64,000 nt of DNA, from NCBI GenBank assembly GCA_900553395.1, contig USDJ01000003.1, positions 62,001-126,000 on the forward strand, given 5' to 3'. The notes below the pieces were generated by a model, which worked only from the letters and a program-made list of their open reading frames with translations, was not told the origin of the DNA and searched no databases. The position numbers and the translations under genes are program-made. The stretch comes from an uncultured Mycoplasmatota bacterium (GTDB lineage: Bacteria > Bacillota_I > Bacilli_A > RF39 > UBA660). The first letter of the stretch is position 1. Each line of letters begins with the position of its first letter. Shown here piece by piece: positions 48,896 to 57,694 of the stretch.

Positions 48896-50389
48896 TCACA
48901 TCCTTACTCTCATGGCTCTTTTTACTACTATAATATATGTAATATATAAAATTATCATTATAAATAACATAGCTATTCCGAGTGGGCTATTAAACATCGG
49001 CGCAAAATAGTTCTTATTTACAATACTCATAAATGCAGCAAAAGCAATAGGAACAATCATCAATACGTACATGATAAGCCTTGAACTTGCTGTCAAAGAC
49101 TTAAGTTCTACCTGTAGCTTTTTCCTGCTATATAATGTTTTTTCTATAGAATCGAAAACTTTTATTATGTTACCACCAGTTTTATTTAAAACTGATAAGC
49201 TAGAAGTCAAATAAACTGCTTCATTTAGTTTTATTCTATCTGCAAATCTATTAAACGCTAGTTCAATATCAAGTCCAAATGATAATTCCATTCCAATCTT
49301 TTTAAACTCTTTTGATATTGGGCCATCTAACTCACTAGATACTAAGTCAATAGCCTGAATAATACTTCTTCCAGACTTAAATGCATTATTCATAACTGTT
49401 ATAGCCTGAAGTAAATCATTTTCAAGTCTTTTTTTATACTGAATATATTTATAAATATAAAATATATCCAAAGTATAAAACCCAATTATAAACGATATCA
49501 AAATTTCAAAAAGGCTTATCATCTTTGAATGTGTAAGCACTATAACAATTGTAAAGAACAAATATATAAACCCAGTAAATATTTTTTTAGACATTACCTC
49601 GATATTACTTTTAAGATTAAAAGCACTTACATATTTATCATATCTTGCTGCTCTTTTTGTTAAAAATGAAGATTTTGATACAACATTTGTAATTTTTAAT
49701 AAAATTATACTATATACTCCATAAATTCTATCAAATAGTGATATATATCTATTTTTAGATGAATTAATAGTATATTTTGAAAACCTTTTTTCAAGTCTGA
49801 TGCCACGAATGTAGCGATATAATAAATGTATAAGTAAAATAAAAATCAAAATTAAAGATAATTGGCCTAATTTTACTATATTTGAATTATCTTTAGCAAC
49901 AGTAACATAAACTACTTCATTTGCTTTGTTCCCAGCACTATCACTAACTTCATACTCTATCTTTTTTATACCTGGCGTATTGAAGTCTAAATTTTCAAGG
50001 TTTGTTTTAATATCTCTAGTAAGGTCTCCATCTTGCTTATCAACAGCCTTAACATCTTTTAAAACATCAAAATCATCTTTAGTTGTAATTTTATATGTTT
50101 TTTGTGGAATATTTATCTCTGGTGATTCCTTATCTATATTATATTCTCCACTTTTATATAAGGTACTTTTTCCAGTTTTATCATAAGTAGTAATTTCAAG
50201 TGTATATATACCATCATTAACAAGAGTTATAGTAGTTGAAATATTACTATTAACAATATTAGATTCATATATTTTATTATCTTTTATTAATGTATAAGAA
50301 TATCTAGATACACTATTAGAAGGAGTATATGTAATTATAACATCTCTATTAGTGCTATCTACGCTATTAATACTTAATCCTTCTAACAT
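48896..50389 (-). CDS. TadB-like protein with N-terminal Ig-like/DUF5011-like module
   Basis: 497 aa; usual TadB is about 300. Residues 1-80 form a fibronectin/Ig-like beta domain (VIITYTPSNSVSRYSYTLI, YTLEITTYDKTG). Residues 85-165 form a DUF5011/HYR-like domain (DDFDVLKDVKAVDKQDGDL, FNTPGIKKIEYEVSDSAGNK). One transmembrane helix follows (SLILIFILLIHLLY, about 177-190), then a type II secretion F domain with DLLQAITVMNNAFKSGRSII and GLDIELAFNRFAD, and C-terminal helices. No signal peptide precedes the beta domains, yet they resemble extracellular adhesion modules. RBS AGAGGTGAATT. Confidence 0.85.
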   Translation of the reverse strand: MLEGLSINSVDSTNRDVIITYTPSNSVSRYSYTLIKDNKIYESNIVNSNISTTITLVNDGIYTLEITTYDKTGKSTLYKSGEYNIDKESPEINIPQKTYKITTKDDFDVLKDVKAVDKQDGDLTRDIKTNLENLDFNTPGIKKIEYEVSDSAGNKANEVVYVTVAKDNSNIVKLGQLSLILIFILLIHLLYRYIRGIRLEKRFSKYTINSSKNRYISLFDRIYGVYSIILLKITNVVSKSSFLTKRAARYDKYVSAFNLKSNIEVMSKKIFTGFIYLFFTIVIVLTHSKMISLFEILISFIIGFYTLDIFYIYKYIQYKKRLENDLLQAITVMNNAFKSGRSIIQAIDLVSSELDGPISKEFKKIGMELSFGLDIELAFNRFADRIKLNEAVYLTSSLSVLNKTGGNIIKVFDSIEKTLYSRKKLQVELKSLTASSRLIMYVLMIVPIAFAAFMSIVNKNYFAPMFNSPLGIAMLFIMIILYITYIIVVKRAMRVRM

Positions 50390-50398
50390 AATTCACCT

Positions 50399-51721
50399 CT
50401 ATTCAAATATATCTTTTAATTCTGTTATTCCTCTTGATTTTAATCTATTATAAACTCCTTTAGATGCCTTATTTAATACAAACTCTCCCATGACTTCGCC
50501 ATCTTTAGTTATTCCGGTTTGCCTGAATGCAAAAATTTCATTTAACTTTATTTCATCATCTTTTAGACCAACTATTTCTGATATACTGGTTATTTTTCTT
50601 TTACCATCACTAAGTCTAGAGATATTTATAACTATGTCTATAGCATTTTCAATATATTCTCTTATAGCCTTTATAGGAATTTCCATTCCAGCCATTAAAA
50701 CCATAGTTTCTAGTCTATTTAAAGCATCTTTAGGACTGTTAGCGTGAAGTGTTGTCATACTACCCTCATGACCTGTATTCATAGCCTGAAGCATATCAAA
50801 AGCCTCTTTGCCACGAACTTCACCTACTATTATTCTATCTGGTCTCATACGTAAAGAATTTATAACCAAATCTCTTATGGTTATAGCACCAGTCCCCTCA
50901 TAATTTTCAACTCTAGTCTCAAGTGATACAACATGTTCTTGCTCAAGCTTTAACTCTGCAGCATCTTCAATAGTAATGATGCGTTCGTCATTTCCTATAA
51001 ATGATGACATAACATTTAAAAGAGTTGTTTTACCACTTCCGGTACCACCGCAAACAATAATGTTCATTTTGCTTTTAACACAAGCTTGTATAAATCTTGC
51101 CATATAAGGAGTCATAGTACCATTTCTTAAAAAATCGTCTATAGTTTCTAACTCTTTTTTAAACTTTCTTATAGTAAGTACAGGTCCTTTTAAGCTAAGT
51201 GGCTCTATTATGGCATTTAGTCTCGAACCATCAGAAAGTCTAGCATCGACCATTGGGTTAGCTGTATCAATAGTCCTTCCAATAGGTTGAATTAATCTTT
51301 GAATTGTTCTTATGATATGATTATTATTTATAAACGATACACTATCATCTTTTATAATTTTACCATCTATTTCTATATAAATATCATTTTTACCATTAAC
51401 CATTATTTCTGTGATAGATGGATCGTCTAATAATTCTGTTATAGGTCCATATCCATTTATTTCATTGTCTATAAGATTAGTAATATAACTTCTTTCTACA
51501 ACCGAAAGGTCATAGCCTTCTATAGTCTTATTTATTTGCTCGTTAACATAACTAGAAAGCTCTATATTATTATTTACATTATTATCTATTAGGTTTTGTA
51601 TTATTTTATTTCTAAGCTCATCTAGTAAGGCTTTATTTTTAAACGTATCATAATCAGTCAAATTATTATAATAGTTTTTGTTTTCTACCACTTGAAATTC
51701 ATCTATAAAAGATTTAGCCAT
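50399..51721 (-). CDS. tadA: TadA/CpaF-type secretion ATPase
   Basis: 440 aa hexameric ATPase powering Tad pilus assembly. Seen: an N-terminal helical domain (SYVNEQINKTIEGYDLSVVERSYITNL), ITEIMVNGKNDIYIEIDGKI, RLSDGSRLNAIIEPLS, Walker A IIVCGGTGSGKTTLLNVMSS, ITIEDAAEL, the LRMRPDRIIVGEVRGKEA region, and NTGHEGSMTTLHANSP. It starts at ATG 51721 with GGTGGAAG and overlaps the end of the MinD-like gene by 8 bases. Confidence 0.93.
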   Translation of the reverse strand: MAKSFIDEFQVVENKNYYNNLTDYDTFKNKALLDELRNKIIQNLIDNNVNNNIELSSYVNEQINKTIEGYDLSVVERSYITNLIDNEINGYGPITELLDDPSITEIMVNGKNDIYIEIDGKIIKDDSVSFINNNHIIRTIQRLIQPIGRTIDTANPMVDARLSDGSRLNAIIEPLSLKGPVLTIRKFKKELETIDDFLRNGTMTPYMARFIQACVKSKMNIIVCGGTGSGKTTLLNVMSSFIGNDERIITIEDAAELKLEQEHVVSLETRVENYEGTGAITIRDLVINSLRMRPDRIIVGEVRGKEAFDMLQAMNTGHEGSMTTLHANSPKDALNRLETMVLMAGMEIPIKAIREYIENAIDIVINISRLSDGKRKITSISEIVGLKDDEIKLNEIFAFRQTGITKDGEVMGEFVLNKASKGVYNRLKSRGITELKDIFE

Positions 51722-52490
51722 CAACTTCCACCGCACTTTCTTTTAAAAGATCAGTAGCTATTAAATCATAAATTTTAATTGCCTTCTTATTCTTCTTACA
51801 TAATGAATCAGATAGAGTCATAATTTTACCATCTATCAAATATTTATCATAATTTTTATTAAAAAAGCTATCTGGTATTATATAATTAACATTTTTATTT
51901 ATTATACTTTTAATGTCATACTTATTAAAATAATTTTTACCCTTACAATTAGAATTATTTAATATAATTTTATAATTAGTTTTGTTCATATCAGCTAATA
52001 TAGATACCATAGATTTCATACTCTTTAAATTTATAAAATCATTATTTATGACATATAAAATTTGATCACTATAATCGAGCGCAAATAAATTTATATCCGT
52101 TAATATATGATTAGTATCTATTAAAATTAAGTCAAATTTCATCGAAACCTTATAAAGGATTAATTTAAGTACTTTACTATCTATCTTCCTTGCAAACCTA
52201 GGATCCTTTGGGGCTGGAAGAACTTTAATTAAATCATTATAACTTGAAATATAATTTTCAATATAATCGAACTTTTTATTCTCTAAATCTTCATATAAAT
52301 TATATATATCTTTATCATATTTAATATTTAAACTAGCAGCTATATCACTTGAATAAAAGTCAAGATCAATAATTAAAACATTTTTACCAAGTTTGGAATA
52401 AATTCCAGCTAAATTAATTAAAGTAGTAGTTTTACCTACACCACCTTTAACTGATGTAACTGTGAAAATTTTTGCTTTATTCAATGACAT
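51714..52490 (-). CDS. TadZ/CpaE-like MinD-family ATPase
   Basis: 258 aa P-loop protein with deviant Walker A VKGGVGKTTTLINLAGIYSK, VLIIDLDFYSSD, DLILIDTNHILTDIN and switch positions. It lacks the receiver-like N-terminal domain of CpaE. In Tad loci this protein places the machine at its site on the membrane. Coupled to tadA downstream and to the pseudopilin genes upstream. Confidence 0.85.
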   Translation of the reverse strand: MSLNKAKIFTVTSVKGGVGKTTTLINLAGIYSKLGKNVLIIDLDFYSSDIAASLNIKYDKDIYNLYEDLENKKFDYIENYISSYNDLIKVLPAPKDPRFARKIDSKVLKLILYKVSMKFDLILIDTNHILTDINLFALDYSDQILYVINNDFINLKSMKSMVSILADMNKTNYKIILNNSNCKGKNYFNKYDIKSIINKNVNYIIPDSFFNKNYDKYLIDGKIMTLSDSLCKKNKKAIKIYDLIATDLLKESAVEVDG

Positions 52491-52494
52491 TATA

Positions 52495-52851
52495 TCACCC
52501 CTTAATTATCTTTAAAGTATCCTTATAGCCTCTATAAGTAACATTATATTTATCCTCATTTTTATTTAAAATCCCTTTTACAGGAGCACTTACAGAAATT
52601 TCTACATAAAATTCAGTTTCATCTATAGATATATTATTTGTAGCTATATTTTTATTTATTAATTCCTTAGCTAATGTATCTTTATCAGTGTCAGAACTAT
52701 TTAAATAAAATTCTAAAGCATCACGAACCGTATTATCAATGTTCTTCTTTTCTATTTGCAAATATCCTATATTTACTATCATTGACATAACTAGTATAAG
52801 TATCGGAATAAGTATAACAAATATAATTAAAACTTGACCTTTATTATTCAT
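52495..52851 (-). CDS. TadE-like pseudopilin 2
   Basis: 118 aa. MNNKGQVLIIFVILIPILIL: a short basic leader with one hydrophobic N-terminal helix, then a soluble domain with few charges and TVRDALEFYLNSS. The GQ-hydrophobic start resembles TadE/TadF-type proteins. Start ATG 52851 with GAGGATT; overlaps the preceding gene. Could be a minor pilin; no separate major Flp pilin is visible in the window. Confidence 0.75.
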   Translation of the reverse strand: MNNKGQVLIIFVILIPILILVMSMIVNIGYLQIEKKNIDNTVRDALEFYLNSSDTDKDTLAKELINKNIATNNISIDETEFYVEISVSAPVKGILNKNEDKYNVTYRGYKDTLKIIKG

Positions 52852-53191
52852 TTGAATCCTCATATAGTGTTTTACTAGCTTTTATGTCATAATTTTTTCC
52901 AAATGCAATATTTAACATTGGAGACATAATCTTAACGTTCTTTTTTAATGTTATAGTAGTAAATTCATCTTCACTTTTATAGCTTATAGATATATTGTTT
53001 GCGGCTACATAATTTTCTATATCATCTAAAGAACCTGATATATACATATCAGATACTGTATCTAAATCTTCATTAAGCGAATAAGTTTTAATCATAATAT
53101 TTCCAAGATCAATAATTGAAATTATCAAAAAAATAAGTATAGGTAATACTATTATAAATTCAACTAAAGCTTGACCTTTATTATTCTTCAT
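52844..53191 (-). CDS. TadE-like pseudopilin 1
   Basis: 115 aa. MKNNKGQALVEFIIVLPILI with the classical QALVEF of TadE-type pseudopilins (Glu at position 5 of the hydrophobic helix), then a beta-rich domain (TVSDMYISGS, ITLKKNVKIMS). First gene of the Tad operon. Start ATG 53191 with GTGTGATA. Likely processed by a prepilin peptidase not seen here. Confidence 0.82.
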   Translation of the reverse strand: MKNNKGQALVEFIIVLPILIFLIISIIDLGNIMIKTYSLNEDLDTVSDMYISGSLDDIENYVAANNISISYKSEDEFTTITLKKNVKIMSPMLNIAFGKNYDIKASKTLYEDSNE

Positions 53192-53235
53192 ATTATCACA
53201 CTCTATCATCATATATAATTATAGCAAAATATGTA

Positions 53236-53263
53236 AAAAAAAGATAGACTTTTCTATCTTCTA
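53236..53263 (-). terminator. Terminator of recO, upstream of the Tad operon
   Basis: Minus strand AAGATAG/CTATCTT stem with AAAAGT loop then a long T run. Confidence 0.85.
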
Positions 53264-53275
53264 ATAAATATTTTT

Positions 53276-54007
53276 TTATTTAATCTTTAAAACATTTTTT
53301 AACAATTGCTTACTTTTCAAGTATAAACCGCTATATTGATCATAGTAGTTATCTATAAAATTGTTTACTTCTAATGTAACATCTCTAGATAAATCCAGTT
53401 TTGATATCTTATTAATATCAACCAGATAATACATTCTAATTAATTTTATTGCTCCTTTTGATACTATAGGTTCACATGTCCTACAATTTTCACACAAATA
53501 CCCGCCTTTATCACTGGATAAAGTAATTACATTTTTATTACCACATATAGTACATCCATTAAGATTAGGCATAATGCCCAAATAATCTAGCAATTTAAGT
53601 TCTAATATATTAATTATAACCAATGGATTAAAATCTTCGTTAATTTTTTTCAAGCAAGAAATAAGTAAATCATATAGTTCATTACTTGGATTTTGCTTAT
53701 ATACTTGATTCACTAAATCAAGTATAAAATTTGCAGCACTAATTTTTTCTATATCATTTTTTATTTTTGAAAAATTATCTATACTACTAGCTTCACTTAA
53801 TATAGATAGTTTGTCCTTTTTATAATAAATAACAAAATTAGCATACGTAAGTTTATCAGTAAAGCTTCTTAAACTACTTTTCATTGTCTTACAGCCTTTC
53901 GCTATAACACCTATAACCCCATAATTTGGAGTAAATATATCTAAAATCTTACTACTATCTCCATAACTTCTTGAATTTAATACAATACCTTCTACATCAA
54001 TAATCAT
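53276..54007 (-). CDS. recO: DNA repair protein RecO
   Basis: 243 aa. N-terminal OB domain (IDVEGIVLNSRSYGDSSKILDIFT, YGVIGVIAKGCKTMKSS), helical middle, and the zinc-binding CxxC pair in LNGCTICGNK and YLCENCRTC, followed by SKGAIKLIRMYY. Mediates RecA loading in recombinational repair. It starts 1 base after the DUF1653 gene stop and is the end of the yqfC-recO run. Confidence 0.93.
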   Translation of the reverse strand: MIIDVEGIVLNSRSYGDSSKILDIFTPNYGVIGVIAKGCKTMKSSLRSFTDKLTYANFVIYYKKDKLSILSEASSIDNFSKIKNDIEKISAANFILDLVNQVYKQNPSNELYDLLISCLKKINEDFNPLVIINILELKLLDYLGIMPNLNGCTICGNKNVITLSSDKGGYLCENCRTCEPIVSKGAIKLIRMYYLVDINKISKLDLSRDVTLEVNNFIDNYYDQYSGLYLKSKQLLKNVLKIK

Positions 54008-54256
54008 CTAATCATCTATTTCTTCAAATCTATATTTTTGTGTTATCTCTGGATATTTTTTGTGATCTACTTCACTTAAAAACATATCATAATCTCTAGC
54101 CCACACTAAATTGTCACCATATAAAGCTTCATATATTACTATTTTTCTAGGTGACAAAGTTTTATCTGATTCAGAATCGAGCGCTACTAATAATACCTTA
54201 TATGTTTTTCCTTTAAAATGTCTATATTTTTTTCCTACCTTGACTGTTCTTTCCAT
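54008..54256 (-). CDS. DUF1653-family protein
   Basis: 82 aa from ATG 54256. Core GKKYRHFKGKTYKVLLVALDSE, VIYEALYGDNLVWARDYDMFLSEVD is the DUF1653 pattern (KVGxxYRHFKGxxYxVL). Function unknown; in Bacilli it is often near recO or era. Its 5' end overlaps yqzL by 35 bases in another frame, so the start could be a few codons upstream (ATG 54277). Confidence 0.8.
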   Translation of the reverse strand: MERTVKVGKKYRHFKGKTYKVLLVALDSESDKTLSPRKIVIYEALYGDNLVWARDYDMFLSEVDHKKYPEITQKYRFEEIDD

Positions 54257-54347
54257 CAATGTTTTCATTCCTATCAAAATCTTTATATTTTATATAATAT
54301 TCTATTTTTCCTGTGTTTTTAAATAAGTCCCATAATAATTTTTTCAT
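54222..54347 (-). CDS. yqzL: YqzL-like small protein (41 aa)
   Basis: Begins MKKLLWDLFKNTGKIEYYIK, ends NSQGRKKI. The LLWDLFKNTGKIEYYIKYKDF block matches the recalled YqzL pattern (W-x2-F-x2-TG-x-I-x2-Y), and it lies between era and recO as in Bacillus. RBS GGTGAT 6 bases upstream. The role is unknown. Confidence 0.75.
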   Translation of the reverse strand: MKKLLWDLFKNTGKIEYYIKYKDFDRNENIDGKNSQGRKKI

Positions 54348-54391
54348 ATCATCACCTATTTAATAGTGAACAGAAAAAATTATTTTATTCA

Positions 54392-55279
54392 CTAATCTTT
54401 AAAATCTGTAAAGCCAAACTCATTTAAATATTTTTCTTTATCACGCCATTTTTTTACAGTTTTAACAAATAATTCCAAGTAAACACTTTTATTTAAAAGA
54501 GCCTCTAAGTCTTTTCTGGAATCTATTCCTATTTGTTTTATCATATCGCCTTGCTTGCCTATTATAATCTTTTTTAAAGAGTCTCGATCTACTATTATAG
54601 ATATTCTTATATTATAACTATTCTTCCCTACCTCTACACTATCTGTAACGCAAGTAATTGAGTGGGGAACTTCTTCAGAAGTATAATTAAAAACTTTTTC
54701 CCTAACAATTTCTGACATCAAAAAGTCTATAGATTTATTAGTTACACTATTCTCACCATAATATCTAATATTATCTGGTAAATATTTTTTTAATGTATCT
54801 ACAAGGTCATCTATATTATTTCTTTTTAATGCAGAAACTGGAATAATCTCATCAAAGTCATACAAATCTTTATAATCATTTATTCTATTAAGTATTTCTT
54901 CGTGTGTTATTTTATCTATCTTATTTATAACAAGTATCACAGGCTTATTTACTTTTTTTAATCTATCTAATATATAGATATCGCCTCTGCCTAATCCTTC
55001 AAACGCATCTACTAAAAAAAGCACAATATCAACATCATCAATGCTATAATATGCCTGCTTATTTAGTGTTTTACCCAACTTGTTATTTGGTTTATGTATT
55101 CCTGGAGTATCGACAAAAACTATTTGTACCTTGTCCTCGTTATATATTCCTTGAATAATATTGCGGGTAGTTTGTGGCTTATTTGATGTAATTGCTACTT
55201 TTTTACCTACTATATTATTTATAAGTGTACTTTTTCCTACATTAGGTCTTCCTATTATTCCTACAAATCCGCTTTTCAT
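54392..55279 (-). CDS. era: GTPase Era
   Basis: 295 aa. GTPase motifs GIIGRPNVGKSTLINNIVG (G1), TSNKPQTTR (G2), IVFVDTPGIHKPNNKLG (G3), VINKIDK (G4), PVSALKRNN (G5), and a C-terminal KH domain with IIGKQGDMIKQIGIDSRKDLE that binds the 3' end of 16S rRNA. Ribosome-maturation GTPase. RBS TTGGTGAT. Confidence 0.96.
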   Translation of the reverse strand: MKSGFVGIIGRPNVGKSTLINNIVGKKVAITSNKPQTTRNIIQGIYNEDKVQIVFVDTPGIHKPNNKLGKTLNKQAYYSIDDVDIVLFLVDAFEGLGRGDIYILDRLKKVNKPVILVINKIDKITHEEILNRINDYKDLYDFDEIIPVSALKRNNIDDLVDTLKKYLPDNIRYYGENSVTNKSIDFLMSEIVREKVFNYTSEEVPHSITCVTDSVEVGKNSYNIRISIIVDRDSLKKIIIGKQGDMIKQIGIDSRKDLEALLNKSVYLELFVKTVKKWRDKEKYLNEFGFTDFKD

Positions 55280-55283
55280 ATTA

Positions 55284-55706
55284 TCACCAAATTCCTAAAA
55301 CTGCCATAACTTTAGGAAAAAATATTATTATGTTTAAAATAATAGATACAATAAAGATAACAAAAGTAGCTGCACTGCCGCAATCTTTAGCTATTTTTAT
55401 ATAACTATTAAATTCCTTAGTTATAGCATCACAAGTAGATTCAATAGCTGTATTTAAAAGCTCAACAGAAAGTATAATTCCTAATATACATACTATTAAA
55501 ATCCACTCTAATCCATTTATTTTATAAACAATACCTAAAACTATTTCAACAACAACTCCAAGTAAATAAATTAATATGCTCTTTCCATCCATAGCATAAA
55601 ATTTAATACCACTAAATGAATTTTTAATGGTATTTAAAACTGTATTAGGGGTAAAGTTTCTCCTTTTTAAATCAACTTTAATTTTCTCTTTTAATTCCAT
55701 ACTCAC
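55284..55706 (-). CDS. dgkA: Diacylglycerol/undecaprenol kinase family (DgkA)
   Basis: 140 aa integral membrane kinase with three helices and ILSVELLNTAIESTCDAI and KDCGSAATFVIF, the DgkA E-x7-N and active-site region. In Gram-positives DgkA acts on undecaprenol. It overlaps the ybeY end; GTG 55706 is likely with AGGAG upstream, ATG 55700 possible. Order ybeY-dgkA-era matches Bacillus (cdd missing). Confidence 0.9.
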   Translation of the reverse strand: MSMELKEKIKVDLKRRNFTPNTVLNTIKNSFSGIKFYAMDGKSILIYLLGVVVEIVLGIVYKINGLEWILIVCILGIILSVELLNTAIESTCDAITKEFNSYIKIAKDCGSAATFVIFIVSIILNIIIFFPKVMAVLGIW

Positions 55707-56130
55707 TTAATATCAACTCCTGAAGTGTGAACATAACTTTTTCATCTTCTTTATTCATATGATCGTATCCTAACAAATGTAACAATCCGTGAACAGCTAA
55801 AAATGAAATTTCTCTAAAAAAACTATGTCCATATTCTAAAGCTTGACTTTTTGCTCTAGGAAGGCAAATATAAATATCGCCAAGCACCCTGAAATCAGTT
55901 TTAACGAATGTATCATCATCTTCCAGTGCAAAACTTATAACATCAGTAACGCTATCTTTTCCCCTGTAATTCTTGTTTAATTCTCTTATAGTTTCTTCAT
56001 CTACAATTATTATATTAAAAATACTGTTTTCTATATTTTCATGTTTCAAAGCAAAATCAACTACATCTTTTAGTTTGCTTAATTCCTCAATTTCTTCTTC
56101 TGTTTCATTAATTATTTCAAATTCATTCAT
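55678..56130 (-). CDS. ybeY: Endoribonuclease YbeY
   Basis: 150 aa metal-dependent nuclease in 16S rRNA maturation and quality control. Diagnostic H-x3-H-x5-H motif as AVHGLLHLLGYDH, and NKNYRGKDSVTDVISFALE near the middle. The ATG 56130 has AGGTGAG. It usually follows phoH in Bacilli; here yqfD lies directly upstream and phoH is absent. Confidence 0.95.
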   Translation of the reverse strand: MNEFEIINETEEEIEELSKLKDVVDFALKHENIENSIFNIIIVDEETIRELNKNYRGKDSVTDVISFALEDDDTFVKTDFRVLGDIYICLPRAKSQALEYGHSFFREISFLAVHGLLHLLGYDHMNKEDEKVMFTLQELILSEYGIKREN

Positions 56131-56192
56131 AAACTCACCTAACAACATAATTATAGTATAAATAATGTCATTTTTCAACACATATCAGTAAT

Positions 56193-57380
56193 TTATTCAT
56201 CAATTGTTTCATAATTAGAATCTATTTCTTCATATTCAGTTATATCTTCTACTATAGTAAAAAATACATCTAAAGTTATTGAATTATCATTTCTAGTTAG
56301 ATTAAGTATTTTATAGTCTTTTATATACTCTTTTTCTTTTAGTTTTTCTTCTATTTTACTCTTAGAACATTCTAAAGCTCTATTTATCGCACTTTTTTCA
56401 GTATTTTTCTCATTTATAATTTTCGTTTGCCTTTGATTTTGTTTTACGAAACTTATTGGTAATAAATTGTTTTTTAATAAAACATAGTTTTTTTTATTCT
56501 TCGTTTTATACTTATTAAAATTAAATAGTTCGTATTCATTATTTAAAAACTTTATAACAAACACATTCTTAGAATTACCCGTTTCATAATTTTCGTAGTA
56601 AGTTAGCGGATATGTAATATTAACTTTATACCAGGTTTCACCTAAAACAATCCCTTTTGCGGCTACTACGTCTTTTATACTATCATTAAGTCTTATATAG
56701 CCACTAACTATTACATCGCCTTTTTTAACATAAGAATTTACACCCTTTACTATTTGTCCTGTTGATATATCTACACTAGTTATAACCGCATCCTTTTTAG
56801 CTACTATATTTCTAAATTTTGGATTATCTTCATCTTTATTTATTATTCTTGGCTCATATTTAATCAAATATTTTGTTCCATTCGATTCTATTTCTATCCA
56901 CTCTAACTCGTTTTTATATTTATTTAATATCTTAGATTTTATTATTTGTAATTCGCTATAGCTTTTTTTAAATTTATATTTTTTTATGCCATTTTCTTCT
57001 AGTTCTAAGATTAGCTTTTCTTTCATTTTATAATCATTGGTATATATATCAACTTCAAATATAACATTGCTTATAACGTATAAAAAAATTGTAAAAATAA
57101 GTATAAACAAAATCATAAACTTATTATTAAATATATTATTTTTAAACTTGGACCAGCCATAATATTTTACTATTTTTAGTTCGTATATTGTCTTTAAATC
57201 TATAAGTTTTTCTAAATCTTTTACATAGATTTTAATATATGCTAAAGAATCTTCTATACAAGATACACTAATAAGATCGATATTGTTGTTTTTTAATCTT
57301 TTTATAAACCTATTTACGTTATTCCCACTAACTTTTACAAGGATCTTACTGCTAATCAAAAATTTTAAATAGTTTTTCAT
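56193..57380 (-). CDS. yqfD: Sporulation protein YqfD
   Basis: 395 aa membrane protein: N-terminal domain (LISSKILVKVSGNNVNRFIKRL), one transmembrane helix (FMILFILIFTIFLYVISNVIF), then a large external domain with FRNIVAKKDAVITSVDISTGQIV and RLNDSIKDVVAAKGIVLGETWY typical of YqfD, a mother-cell protein essential for engulfment-stage development with YqfC. A basic tail follows. yqfC directly precedes. Family length about 398. Confidence 0.9.
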   Translation of the reverse strand: MKNYLKFLISSKILVKVSGNNVNRFIKRLKNNNIDLISVSCIEDSLAYIKIYVKDLEKLIDLKTIYELKIVKYYGWSKFKNNIFNNKFMILFILIFTIFLYVISNVIFEVDIYTNDYKMKEKLILELEENGIKKYKFKKSYSELQIIKSKILNKYKNELEWIEIESNGTKYLIKYEPRIINKDEDNPKFRNIVAKKDAVITSVDISTGQIVKGVNSYVKKGDVIVSGYIRLNDSIKDVVAAKGIVLGETWYKVNITYPLTYYENYETGNSKNVFVIKFLNNEYELFNFNKYKTKNKKNYVLLKNNLLPISFVKQNQRQTKIINEKNTEKSAINRALECSKSKIEEKLKEKEYIKDYKILNLTRNDNSITLDVFFTIVEDITEYEEIDSNYETIDE

Positions 57381-57383
57381 GCA

Positions 57384-57623
57384 TCACCTGAATTCTATTG
57401 TAGAATAATCACCCGTAATTAATATCTCATCTGACATAAGCTTTGAAACAACTAGATTTTTTCCCTTAACTATTATATTGCCCGTGCTATGCTTAACGAT
57501 AACCTTATCGTTATCAAAATGCCCTATATCTTTATAATTTAAAATATCTATCTTATTTTTTAGAATTGTTATTTTTAGCTCATCATCTAACAAATATGAT
57601 CTTATTCCATTAATTGCTTTCAA
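57384..57623 (-). CDS. yqfC: Sporulation protein YqfC
   Basis: 79 aa. YqfC-type beta protein: LDDELKITILKNKIDILNYKDIGHF, VIVKHSTGNIIVKGKNLVV, ILITGDYSTIEF. Starts at TTG 57623 with AGGTGAT; stop 3 bases before yqfD. Forms the sporulation pair with YqfD. Confidence 0.87.
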   Translation of the reverse strand: MKAINGIRSYLLDDELKITILKNKIDILNYKDIGHFDNDKVIVKHSTGNIIVKGKNLVVSKLMSDEILITGDYSTIEFR

Positions 57624-57667
57624 GATATCACCTATAATATTTTATTAAGAAAAGATTAAAAAAGACT

Positions 57668-57694
57668 AAAAAAAGGAATCAATGTTCCTTTTTA
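57668..57694 (-). terminator. Terminator of tdk
   Basis: Minus strand AAAGGAA/TTCCTTT stem with CATTGA loop then T run. Confidence 0.8.
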
